Part shown: positions 10,153 through 20,351 of the stretch, in pieces
Layout: every line of letters starts with the position of its first letter
How positions within the stretch are numbered: position 1 is the stretch's first letter
Origin: Actinomortierella ambigua
Lineage: Eukaryota > Mortierellomycota > Mortierellomycetes > Mortierellales > Mortierellaceae
Assembly: GCA_016098155.1 (NCBI GenBank)
Contig: JAAAJB010000430.1
Coordinates: 1 to 31,078, forward strand
DNA length: 31,078 bases
Direction of reading: 5' to 3'
The notes under the pieces: generated by a model
Told to the model about the DNA's origin: nothing
Seen by the model: the letters and a program-made list of their open reading frames with translations, nothing else
Databases searched by the model: none
Position numbers and translations under genes: made by a program

Positions 10153-10837
10153 CCCCCCAGGTCGAAGCCTCCCCTACCCACATTGCACACAGCACTATTT
10201 TGTGTTCTGATTACCAGCCATCTAGCTGTGCTGAAGCTGTTTTTCAACAGCACAAACCATCCTTCTACCTGCCCAGACTATTTAGTGCCGAAAAGAAAGG
10301 GATGTGGTGGTGAGATTCGAATTAATCGGCATCAAGAAGGGGGGTCTGTGGCTACGGGTAGGTACCAAGACGAGGTAATCCCCACGCAACTGTCGGTGAA
10401 GATATTCACTGGGAGGTGCACGGTCAGATTAAACAGCCCGTAGTTGTGGAATTTGGCAGACTACAACACTCTTCATCTTGCTATCTGCCAAAATGTGTAA
10501 GGTGTAGAAGAGCAAAAGTCTTTTTTGGTTTTCGTAAATGACAGAGTGTGATGTCCGTCAAATTGTTGATTTGAATAGGTACATCAAGTTGGTAAAAAGT
10601 CACCAGTCTTGCAAAAAAAAGAACCCAATCCCCTCAAACATGAAAAAATAGTGCACGTACAGCAATTAGCCCAGGTGGAATTATTTTCTTTAAATGTCGA
10701 TGCGATAGGGTCTATTGTACAGAAAAGTACATCATGAATAGGAGATATGCAATTGGTATAAAAGTACAACGGGTGAAGAAGGAAGGAAAAAAAAAAGAGT
10801 CGTTCCTTTTTCGTTGTGTGCTGATTTGTTTTTTCCC
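10153..10837. other. Spacer downstream of the alpha-arrestin gene
   Basis: About 685 bp between the tandem duplication and the arrestin stop codon, presumably holding the arrestin 3' UTR. It is more A/T-rich than the flanking coding DNA. A frame at 10584-10769 (minus) has no supporting features. I see no clear AATAAA on the arrestin strand and no RNA gene. Confidence 0.4.
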
Positions 10838-13390
10838 TTAAACAGCCGTTCGAAGCGGAGAGCTGGCACGGGAGTGAGATTGATAGTGATGCGGGTGGTG
10901 GTGAAGAGAATGGTGGACACTCAACAATCCAGAGCCGTCTTGATTGCCACTATTGCTGGCATTGGTGGTGGTGGTGCTGCTGCCTACACCGCTGCCAGTC
11001 TGGTTATTAGTGCTGCTGTTACTGCTGCTACTACCACTGCTGCTGGTGCTACTAATGCTGTTGCTGTGGTGATGGTGATGATGATAGTTGGGGTGCTGGT
11101 GTCCTTCGCTGTGAGCTGATGCTGCTGAAAAATGCATAGAGTGGGATACCGAGGTTGAAGGCCCTGGTGAGGCCATCGACAAGCGTTCGGGCGACTGGGC
11201 ACGACTGGGGGCTCTGGAGACGACACGGGAGACATTACGACTGGTGCCGCGGCTATTAACATCCTCCTCCGATTCGGCATAGGTAGGCAGATGGATGTTG
11301 GCCAGCATAGATCGAAGAAGATCGTCGTCAGCCATAACAGGATCCATGTCACGCTCGGCGTCAAAGCTCACGCGCGGGGTGGTAAACGAGATGAGATACG
11401 AGGGCAGCTCGGGGTCTACCATGCCTTCATCGCCTTCACCATCGGGGGCGTGGATCACAGTGCCGTCCTCCATGACAATCGTTTGTTGGCGGTGGAGGAT
11501 CTCGTCTTCAAAGGCCAGGACCTTGACATCGACCTCCGACTCGGCACGGAACCGCTTGGTGCCTTCGAGCCCGAGGATGGAGAACCGCAGCGTATGGTTC
11601 ACCTTCATCAGACCATTGTCCGCACTTGGGTTGCAGTGTGTCAGGTCCGAGCCACCCATCATTGGCATGTCAAACAACAACACCTTGTTCCACGTTGTCG
11701 CCTCATGGCCATTCGCGCTGCGTCCCTCGTGTGCCCAGCCTTCAGATTTTTGAATCTTCACCAGTCGCATGTCGACCCGCCGCCGGCCGTCTGCCTTGTA
11801 AACGACTCGTTCCCACAATCCGACTTGCAGGACATTGACCTGCACTCTTGGGCCTGGAGCCGTGATTGAGACTTGCAGGGGCACCTTGGTCGAGTGTGGG
11901 ACTCGTGTCTGCGGGACCACAATCTTGTACTGAACCTTGTCCTCCGGCTTTGACATGGCACGCCCTCCACGTTGGTAGTTGCGCGCATTGAGAGATGGGT
12001 ATTTGCGCAGGAGTGTGATCGGCATCGTGATCGTTGAAGAATGCAGCGAGAATCCGGGTTTGGTCAGCGTTGCCGTCAGACGGTAGGAAACTTTGCCATG
12101 CGTGGTTGTCAGCGTCTCTGGTAAGGTGTCAGGAAGTTCGAGTGCGAATGGGTAGGCGTGTTGCCCTGTTTGCAAAAGTTCCGAGGGCTGCTTGTGCTGG
12201 TGCGTGATAAAATCCCATGTGTGTTCGATGTGCGGTGCTGTTGTGTGGCGCGTCGCTGGTGAATACGCGTTGTCTATTCGGCGCAAGGGGTGGTTGAGAG
12301 CGTTGGGGGAAGGAGGGGCAACGTTAGATCGTTGTGAGAAAGGCGTGTTTGATATGGACACAAGATCGTTGGATGAAAAATACAGCGCTGTGCTCCTGTG
12401 CCTTTCGGGTCGAGGACGCGTGACAATTGCTGCCACGGTTGTAGTCACAGCTGCCGCCATTGCAAGAGCATTGGTGTGGCTACCTTCACCATCACCACCA
12501 CGACCACCTCTGCTTTGTTCGCTGCTTTCATCCCCTGCCCCGACTTGTCTTTCTCTTTTCTGTCTCTTACCATCGATCCAAGTCACGGACGAGCGGCCTG
12601 AGAATTCTAGCTGTAGCGTTTTGACTTTGGTAGGTTTGTGCACATTGACATAGAGGACACCTTCTAGCGTCGTCACTTGGCCTGTCATCAGCACCACATC
12701 TGGCTGCGCGAGCTCGATCCGTAGCGTCTTGGACGACGATGTTGATGCTGGAAAGTGGTGACTGGCCGGCCCTCCATTACTGCTGCTGCTGCCAGCATTG
12801 TGCTCACTACTGCTGCCAATCATTGGCGATGCTGGTGAGGAAGATGAGGCGATCGAGTTGGCAAAGAAGGAAAACGGCGACGATGACGAAGAAGACGGTT
12901 GCGGTGGCGGTAACGAGACAATGTAGTGGTTCTGGTGTGAATGATGGAAATCCTCGAGGATTGTCGACGTAGTGCTCACGAGCGCAGGGGAGCTGGTCGG
13001 TCCAAGAGTGGGCGATGATGGACGGCTATAATAGTGTCCGCCAGCGGGGTGCTGATTCATGTGGGCGTCGTCCTCAAAGTGGATGTTGGCACTGACGGTC
13101 ATATCGGTCGGCGGAAGCACGAGCGGTGTGAGTCTCTGTGGGTGCTCGTCCTCGTATCCTTGATAGATTGACTTTGAGATGGAGCTTCGGCGGCCACGAC
13201 TTTGTGTTGCCGACGACTCGCCCTCTGGAGCAGCAACGACCAGTTGTCCTTGTCCATGAACAGAAACATCGGAAGACGAGATGGATGTAGCTGATTGTGA
13301 CTGGGACGAGGTGGTTGAGCCTGTTGACGAGCTCCGTGCTATGTAGGACGGAGGTGACGGCAATGGGCTGGAGGCTGGTGTCAACGACAT
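10838..13390 (-). CDS. Alpha-arrestin (ART/ARRDC-like ubiquitin-ligase adaptor), single exon
   Basis: Alpha-arrestins recruit Rsp5/Nedd4 ligases to plasma-membrane transporters and drive their endocytosis. The single frame codes 850 aa. Residues 1-220 are Ser-rich and disordered, with a PPSY motif at 13-16. The arrestin-N fold begins near 223 (LRIELAQPDVVLMTGQVTTL). It is interrupted by about 115 low-complexity residues (about 270-385) and resumes at HTWDFITH and HAYPFALELPDTLPETL. Arrestin-C starts near 484 (VQYKIVVPQTRVPHSTKVPL) and ends near 670. Two LPxY motifs follow or overlap its end: LPSY (about 661) and LPTY (about 700). PPxY and LPxY are known WW-domain ligands of Rsp5, which fits the adaptor role. 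The tail is Ser/Asn/Gly-rich with His clusters (about 770 and near the C terminus). The stop at 10838 is followed by a conserved-looking A-rich flank. The cargo transporter cannot be inferred. The start is the first ATG; a shorter start is possible because the N terminus is low-complexity. Confidence 0.9.
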   Translation of the reverse strand: MSLTPASSPLPSPPSYIARSSSTGSTTSSQSQSATSISSSDVSVHGQGQLVVAAPEGESSATQSRGRRSSISKSIYQGYEDEHPQRLTPLVLPPTDMTVSANIHFEDDAHMNQHPAGGHYYSRPSSPTLGPTSSPALVSTTSTILEDFHHSHQNHYIVSLPPPQPSSSSSSPFSFFANSIASSSSPASPMIGSSSEHNAGSSSSNGGPASHHFPASTSSSKTLRIELAQPDVVLMTGQVTTLEGVLYVNVHKPTKVKTLQLEFSGRSSVTWIDGKRQKRERQVGAGDESSEQSRGGRGGDGEGSHTNALAMAAAVTTTVAAIVTRPRPERHRSTALYFSSNDLVSISNTPFSQRSNVAPPSPNALNHPLRRIDNAYSPATRHTTAPHIEHTWDFITHQHKQPSELLQTGQHAYPFALELPDTLPETLTTTHGKVSYRLTATLTKPGFSLHSSTITMPITLLRKYPSLNARNYQRGGRAMSKPEDKVQYKIVVPQTRVPHSTKVPLQVSITAPGPRVQVNVLQVGLWERVVYKADGRRRVDMRLVKIQKSEGWAHEGRSANGHEATTWNKVLLFDMPMMGGSDLTHCNPSADNGLMKVNHTLRFSILGLEGTKRFRAESEVDVKVLAFEDEILHRQQTIVMEDGTVIHAPDGEGDEGMVDPELPSYLISFTTPRVSFDAERDMDPVMADDDLLRSMLANIHLPTYAESEEDVNSRGTSRNVSRVVSRAPSRAQSPERLSMASPGPSTSVSHSMHFSAASAHSEGHQHPNYHHHHHHSNSISSTSSSGSSSSNSSTNNQTGSGVGSSTTTTNASNSGNQDGSGLLSVHHSLHHHPHHYQSHSRASSPLRTAV

Positions 13391-15940
13391 GTCGAGGGCG
13401 TATGGGTGCTGATATCAAGGCCGAAAGAGGAGAGAAAGAAAGTTGTTCTCTTGGATGCTATGTTTGTGTGTAAAACAGAGCCATTCAACAGTTTGGCTGG
13501 GCGGGAACGGTCTTTGTAAAATAAAAAAATCGGTTGGCGATTGTGAACAAGAGACCTTGTTGTTTTGGTTCGTGGGTAGATTGATGAATGTGCTGACCAG
13601 AATGAGATGTGAGTGGTTGATGGAAGCAGTAGAGCTGACTGGAAAAAGAAAACAGAAAACAGAAAACAAGAAACAAAATAAGAAATGGAAAAATGAGAAA
13701 CAGGCCTCGCTTTATGTGTTCTTTTCAAGCTCAGGGCGATCAGTATCAGTCCACAACGGTTCCAGTCCAACAAACAATGATGGCATTGACAATGCAGCAC
13801 TCCTTTCTCCCTCCCCCCCTCCTCCCCCTTCTTCTCAGTAACGGCAACAATCTTTCTTTTTTATTTTCCTCACACATAATCCCATGCGTGAATTTGCGAA
13901 TGCGAACATGCCCGGTTTTCTGGTCCTTGTCGAAACTGTATGGCTCCCCTTTTTCCCTCCAATGCCACAAAATGCAAAAATGCAAAAATGCAAGGACCTC
14001 CCTCGGCCTCAGCGACCGTTGCTGGCTAGGTTTCAGTCTTAATCAATCTCCCCTTCTAGATATCGTCAGCATCGAACATCAGTCCTTACTCGTCTCGCTG
14101 CACACAACGCACACTCTCAGAAACGATGCTTATTGCCACGATGGAAAGCTGTTAGGGACCAGGGGCTTTTCTTCCTTGCTTTCTTTCGGCTGTGGGCTTG
14201 TACGCCAGGGTAGGGGCAATTAGTGCTGTGCCCAACTACTTGTTTTTTTTCTGCTTGCTGGCTTTGAATCTTTGACAAGATGTCGTTACCTTGTCAGTGA
14301 ATCGTGCCATTCTTTTTTTCTATTTCTTCTTATGTTTAATTGCTTTTCTTGACCAGCAGATTCCCCTCGTATTTTCTCGCCCTCTCTCCCTTCCTTCCTG
14401 CACATTGGGATGGAGTGTAGGGAGAGAGTGTGAGAGTGAGAGTGAGAGCAGCATGCTGACAGACTCCGCAAATATATGTATTTGATATGTGTAAAGCTTA
14501 TCCCTCTGCGCTGGACTGTGCGGACCTCTTCCTATTGACCATCCCTGTTTTTCTTGCTCCCTTTCCCCCACGCCAAGATACATCCTCCTCCCCTGCTGCT
14601 GCTGAAGGAAAGGCGCCCTCTTCGTTGGATAAGAATTGCGGCCCCACCCGCGGAAGGAGACGACCCCGTTGTTCCGAGAAACAGTCTGGACTGTACGCCG
14701 TAGCGAACATTCAGATACAGTCTGCTCTGAAAACATGTCGCCATCGTTCGCCGACCAAAAAAAGTAACCTTAAGCTACTCTCCCACGACCAAGGGAGGGG
14801 GAGGAGAGGAAAGTTGCTGTTTAGCGGACAATACCCACCATACACGTGGCAGCGCCTCCTCTTGTCGGTTGCCCGAAGCGCAACTAAAGGACCAAATTGG
14901 TTTGTCCTCCGACTTTTTTTTTTTCTCCTGCCGCTCGTGGTCTATTTGAAGCTGAAGGGGCGTATTAAAGGGCGAAGGATACACCGCAGGATTCAGTGAA
15001 GAGGTGTACCGTGCACACTGCCTGACTCACCCATGTATGCATCCCTTGACCATGCGGATCCTCTCTACTCACCTCACTCCCTTTGTCCCGGGAACATTAC
15101 CATTCTCCTCTTACCATCATCCACTGCTCTGTCTCTGTACGTTTAGTAATTTCAGCAACGTGCAACAGCAATAATCTCAACTGCTGTTCACGTTTTTTCC
15201 CTGTGTGTCGGAGCACAACACTCTGCATTGCAGAGTCCGCAGAAAACACACACACACACACGCACAAACAATATGACGACATCAAGACAAACAGACCCGT
15301 ATCCCCAGCGCGGAGGAAAGGGGAACAGCAAAGTGGAACACCGTCCCCTCCATGGTTTTCTCGTATGAGGGTTTGTCTCCACCAAAGATCTGGTGTTCAT
15401 CGCCCTCCAGCCCAGACACCGTGCATTTGACACCTCATAAGAGCTATGCAGCCATCTCTACAGATAGTACGTACTACCATTAGTACGGCCTATTCTTACT
15501 CATGGTCCTGTACCGCTACTCCTCTCTCTATCTCCGTCGATATGGGTAAACTCATCTGTTAAAGAAAAAGAAAAAGGACTCAACGACCCCTGTAGACGAC
15601 ACATTGGACATCCTCTTGTTTGGACAAAGACACCACCCCTTCCTAATTTGGCTCTCCTTTGTTCGTTCCACACTTTGTTCATCCCCCCCGCGTTTCTTCA
15701 CAACGTCTGCGATCCAGGGTCTTTGACAGAGATACACCCAAACTGGTTTTTTGGTGGCAAACCGACTCGGCTTTGCTCAATTGGGGAAATGGAAATGCAA
15801 AGCCACCCCGAATCAGCACCCCTCCCTTGTTGGTGTTACTGCTGCCCTCTACTCACTCACGTCTCGCCGTTGGGAACACAAAACTCATTTCATTCACCAA
15901 CATACCTGATCAGCATTGCTGACGCGAATCGGGAAGAAGC
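13391..15940. other. 2.5-kb intergenic region between divergent arrestin and SerRS genes
   Basis: The genes on either side point away from this region, so it should contain both promoters. Frames at 13443-13841, 13693-14223 and 14487-14999 (plus) and 14320-14736 (minus) are composition-driven and show no family motif. Visible structure: A/G-rich tract 13640-13700; CT-rich tract about 13800-13870; a 9-bp unit repeated three times at 13967-13993; GAGAGT repeats about 14420-14450; a CA run at 15246-15262; and a perfect 12-bp palindrome tagtacgtacta at 15465-15476. No tRNA or other RNA gene was recognised. Confidence 0.4.
13967..13993. repeat. Three tandem copies of a 9-bp aaaatgcaa-type unit
   Basis: The plus strand reads acaaaatgcaaaaatgcaaaa and continues with one more copy; the unit is caaaaatgc with period 9. 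It lies about 580 bp upstream of the arrestin start. It could be a cluster of transcription-factor sites or simple slippage. Confidence 0.7.
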
Positions 15941-17998
15941 ATGTGGAGACTCACAACTGCCAATATTCAAGCAGCAGTAAAGAGGCCTTGTTCCTCATGG
16001 CGAGGACCACGCGTCTCAGTGGAGGGACTGTCCAATACGTCCGCGTGTTGTCGAGCCCGCTTGTCCACCAGCACGCGGCATTTCCAACAGCAACAACACC
16101 AACCACCACCACCACCACAGGTGGCGACTGCTGGAGGCGCTCTCTACTTGCGACCATATCTCAACTTTAAGGCCATGGCTCAACCAGACATGGCTGCCAA
16201 GATCGCTGCCAATATCCAGCATCGCAACTTGCCTCCAACCATCTCGATTGCAGCCGTCAACCAGCTATACCAGCAGGTGTCGGAGCTGACTTTCCAGATC
16301 GACAAGGCGCGAGCCGAGCGTAACAGCATTGCGTCCGAAATGAAAAGCCTGTCGCACCAACAGGGCGCGCTGAAGAAGAAAAAGAAGAACAATATCAAAC
16401 CCTCCTCCGAGACAATCTCGGATGCGGATGCACAGACACAGACCATCATGACCGCGGAACAGATCGACACCAAGCGGAAAGAGCTGGTCGAGCGTGGCAA
16501 GGCAGTCAAGGAAAACCTGCATGTCCAAGAGGCAAGGCTTTCGGAGCTGGAGCAGCAACTGTACGACCAAGGATGTCTGATCCCAAACATGACCCACCCT
16601 ACAACACCAATTGGCCCCGAGGCCAACGCGCAATTGGTCCGCATCCATGGCATCCCACGTCTTAACAAGGGTGTCCGTGCCGTCGCCCATCCAGCCTTCC
16701 CAACCATCTCTTCATCCGATCAACTCCCACCCAAAGAATTGTCATCATCATCATCAGTATCATCATCATCATCATCATCGACAATAGGCGGTACAAAGGC
16801 GGCAGTCGAGTTTGGAGGCGAGGACGCACGAGCGCTCCTGGGCAACGTGTCCGAGTACCCACTTCTAGACCACGTAGCGCTGGCGCACCGTCTGGATTTG
16901 GTGGATTTCGAGGCGGCTGCACAGGCGACAGGGGCTCGGTGGTACTATTTGAAGAACGAGGCCGCCTTGCTCGAGCTCGCGCTGGTCCAATTTGCAACAG
17001 CCCGCGCCATCCAGGCCGGTTTCACGCCCGTCATCACCCCCGACGTCGTCCGCCCCGAGGTCGTCCAGGCCTGTGGGTTCCAGCCCAGGGACGAGGCCTC
17101 GCAGACCTATTGGGTCTCGACGGTAGCACCGACCGCCGCTGCCCCTACCTCTTCCGAGGCAGCCTCAGCCTCAGCACCAACACAACAACAGCAACAACAA
17201 CACCACCACTCTGCGTTGTGCTTGGTCGCGACGGCCGAGATTGCGCTGGCCGGGTTGAACATGAACAAGGTGCTGGATGAGTCTCAGCTGCCGATGCGAT
17301 TGGCGGGCTTTGGACGGGCGTTCCGGGCTGAGGCTGGCGCCCGTGGCGCGGAGAACAAGGGCCTGTATCGTGTGCATCAGTTCAGCAAGGTCGAGCTGTT
17401 TGTCTATTCGCGCGCGGGCAGCGAGAGCGATGCACTCCTGGAGGAGATTCGCCATTTCCAGGAGAAGATCTTTGAAGAGCTTGGCCTGTGCTTCCGGTAA
17501 TCATCGAGATCGATTCCAACTGGAGGGAGAGAGAGGGAACTTTTTTAACAATGGGTCGTGGGGTCTAACTGTTTCTGGTGTTCCCTTTTTTTTTTTTTTC
17601 TCTCCTTTCTTCTTTCCTTCCTTCACTTCATCAATGACATTTATAGCATCTTGGACATGCCAACAGAGGAACTGGGAGCTAGCGCATACAAAAAGTACGA
17701 CATTGAGGCGTGGATGCCCGGACGCAACAGCTGGGGCGAGATTTCTTCCACATCCAACTGCACCGACTACCAGGCTCGCCGACTCAACATCCGGTACCAT
17801 AGTAAGGCCAACAATAATGCGACCGAGTTTGTGCATACGTTGAATGGCACGGCGATGGCTGTCCCGAGAATCATCGTTGCTTTGCTCGAGACCTACCAGC
17901 AACAGGATGGATCCGTTCGTTTGCCCGATTGTCTTGTACCGTACATGCATGGTATCCAGGAGATTCGACCCAAGAACCCGCTGCTTGATCAGCAATAA
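15941..17998 (+). CDS. DIA4: Seryl-tRNA synthetase, probably mitochondrial, two exons
   Basis: Charges tRNA-Ser with serine (class II). Exons 15941-17496 and 17647-17998; the donor CG|GTAATC and acceptor TAG|C rejoin in frame ([11 protein letters not shown]), giving about 635 aa. The first 60 residues are Arg/Ser-rich with almost no acidic residues ([16 protein letters not shown]), as expected for a mitochondrial presequence. A helical coiled-coil arm covers about 100-215. The catalytic core shows the serine-binding TAE in [11 protein letters not shown], motif 2 at about residues 450-480 ([21 protein letters not shown]), and motif 3 in exon 2 ([20 protein letters not shown]). Unusual for an enzyme of about 450-510 aa, there are low-complexity inserts: Lys-rich at about 145, a Ser run encoded by TCA/TCG repeats at 16741-16790, and an Ala/Ser/Gln/His insert just before the TAE strand (17131-17211). 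The symbol follows yeast mitochondrial DIA4 (animal SARS2). Targeting is inferred; dual localisation is possible. Confidence 0.92.
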
Positions 17999-18014
17999 GC
18001 AAATCCAATTTTTA

Positions 18015-18020
18015 AATAAA
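18015..18020 (+). terminator. Poly(A) signal of the SerRS gene
   Basis: AATAAA 17 nt after the SerRS stop at 17998, within the 81-bp gap before the converging eIF2D stop. Confidence 0.5.
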
Positions 18021-18079
18021 AAAAAATAGCAAGATTTTTTCTCTTAAAAAAATGCTGAAGACTATTTTTCTACTACCTG

Positions 18080-20351
18080 CTACTTCTTCTTGGCGGTCTT
18101 GTCTTGTGTGACAATATATTTTTTGGGGACACCTCGGTCCATCAACAGCTCTGAGACCCTCTTCATCTGTGGGCCTTGGACCATGATCTCACGCAGGTTG
18201 AGCTTGGGTGAGGCGCCCTGCAATGCAGTGATGGCAACGCTACTCGCACACAAGACTTGGAGCTCCTGACCAAAGGCATCGACGTCAATCTTAAAGTGCT
18301 CGAGGCCCGAGATCCGCGTCGCCGTCTTGCGACCCGTGCGAACTTCTTGCAACAGCTGCACGGGTTTCACCGCACCCTTGACAAACTTGATGTCCTTTTG
18401 GTCCACAGTGCTGCTGCTAGCTGCTGTCGGTGTCACAAGTACGGCATGGAAGAGCGTCATGTTGTTTGACAGCCGCTCAACACCGAGATCACGAGGAATA
18501 CGATTGGCCGAGTCGCCCTTCTTGGCCAGTGCTTGTGTGAGCACCTCGTCCAGCACAATGAGCCGTTGGTTCTTTGGATCGGCGAGCGACTTTTCCTTGA
18601 TGTAGGTCGCAATCAAGGCCTTGAGTTCGGCCAGCGAGTAGCAATGATCTAGCGGCTGTCCAATGGTCTCAAAGAAAATCACCGACGACCCGCTGGGGCG
18701 GTAGCCCTCGAGCACCTTGAGAGAGGTATTGGATCCACCGCCGGTTTTGCCTTGCTGGGCGGATGCCTCTGCGACTGCTGCTGCCTGCTTGATCTGTTGC
18801 TGCTGTGTCTCGACCGTCTTGTGTCCTGCAAATTCTTTGAGCCTAAGAAGATACGCGAGAAGAAGAAAAAAAAAAGAAGGGAGGAGGGTGCGGAAGAAGA
18901 AAAAATGAGTTGCGAGACAACAGCTAGAGCGATCGGTTAAAAACCTCCTTCCCTCTACTACTACTACTACTACTCACTGAGGATGCTGCCATGACACAGC
19001 TGTCAGGACCAGCTCGCCCTTCATTTCCTTGCACTTGATCAGACCTTGCTTCTCGACAACTTTGAGCCATTTGGCAACCTTCTTCCAGCTCGAGCGCTTG
19101 ATATCGGCCTCACTAGCTCGACCACGCGCACGGCACGGCAAGATGTACGAATCATACAAGATGGACGACTTCATGGGCAAAAGCTCCTTGGCCTGCGCCT
19201 CTGTCAGCTTGAACTTGAGTGCCTGCAGCAGAGCGTTGTGCAGAAACTTGTCCACCTCAGCCACGGTCAGGACTGGTTTTTCGGGCTCTGTCTGGGTTGT
19301 TGTCGTGGTTGTCGTCTCTTGCTCTGCTGCTTCTTCTTTTATTTCCTTTTCTTTGTCGTCTTCTTCTCCTTCCTCTGCGCTGTTCTGCTGATCATCGTCC
19401 GCGTTGTTGTCGATAGTTTCCTCCGCATGGTGCCCAGCGTTGTTGTCGTCGTCATCGTCCTCGTCATCGTCCTCCTCACCCTCCGTCTCATAGTCCTTGT
19501 CCAGCGCCACAGGTTGGGTGCTTGCCCAGTCGTCCGGTAAAGGGTCCTTGGAGCCCATGGTCCACAGATGGTCGTCACAGATATGCAGGATATGTACAGC
19601 TTTGCCCCTGGGGGCCGTAGGCGAGGCTCGAGAGGTGGTCAGGACCGAGGTTGGGGTGGCCATGAAGCCGACGGCGAGGGGATATTTGTTACCGCGGGCC
19701 TTGATGGCGACAATGGCGCCCTCGTCCAGGACCGGGATTTCGATGGCTGACGAGACGATGACGCCGGGCAACATGAGATCGGCGCCGTTCTTGAGCTTGT
19801 CGATCACAGGGTTCCATGTGAGCAAGCTGGGAAGAAAGTCGGGAACCCGCCACAGCGTGTAGACTTTTTTTTGAATGGTAAGGAAGGGAAGAGAACAAAC
19901 AGTATTTTAGCGACGACATGAAAAAAAAAAACAGGCGATGACGTGTGAGTCGCGTGAGGAGGGGCATCTTATTTCTCCTACCACTGGGAATCAGGACCGT
20001 GTCGCTCTTTTTGGTGGCACCCCGGACGCGAAACCAGAGTGGCGTGCCTTGAGGGTCGGTATAGATGGTGCCAGGCTCGTCGATGTAGGACGAGAACTTT
20101 GCAGACTGTAGTCCCTCGGGAGTGATGATCGACTGGAGAGAAGGCGCGTCGCTGTGTTCCTGCGGCTGTTGCTGTTGCTGTTGTTGCTGATTTTGTTGTT
20201 GTTGCTGTTGTTGTTGCTGCTGCTCGGTGGTGGTTTGGCTCTTGGTGGCCAGGGCGGGATAGGTGGCCAGAATCTCGTCTCGCAGCCGCCGCCTATCGCT
20301 GGAGCGCAGCGGCGAGAATGACTTTATGGTGGCGACGGGTTTCTTAAACAT
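18080..20351 (-). CDS. TMA64: Translation initiation factor eIF2D / Tma64 (ligatin-like), three exons
   Basis: eIF2D binds 40S subunits, delivers tRNA to the P site without GTP, and helps recycle post-termination 40S complexes. Exons on the minus strand: 20351-19982, 19863-18978 and 18842-18080. Phases join correctly, giving about 672 aa (human eIF2D is about 584). It starts MFKKPVATIKSFSPLRSSDR, the usual N-terminal domain start. This is followed by a Gln-rich run (about residues 44-62), absent from the core family. Exon 1/2 joins as IPS-VYTLWRVPDFLPSLLTW, a hallmark segment. The PUA domain follows (GADLMLPGV, AVGFMATPTSVLT). A very acidic Asp/Glu/Thr linker lies at about 230-310. A SWIB/MDM2-like winged helix (VAEVDKFLHNALLQALKFKL) comes next, and the SUI1/eIF1-like domain is at the C terminus (about 580-665; KTATRISGLEHFKIDVDAFG), ending KTAKKK. 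Intron 1 has an atypical GTAGGA donor. Intron 2 begins GTGAGT within a TAG microsatellite. The gene is tail-to-tail with SerRS, 81 bp apart. Confidence 0.93.

Noticed and set aside
10300..10330. tRNA T-arm-like gattcgaat
   Set aside because: Flanking bases do not form a 5-bp T stem and no acceptor or anticodon arm follows on either strand.
13693..14999. Open frames of 163-176 codons in the arrestin/SerRS spacer
   Set aside because: Composition follows CT-rich DNA; no domain, no good start context and no splice partner.
16174..16176. Internal ATG as an alternative cytosolic SerRS start
   Set aside because: Good context, but it would cut into the segment that looks like the start of the tRNA-binding arm, and the family's usual cytosolic N terminus is absent.
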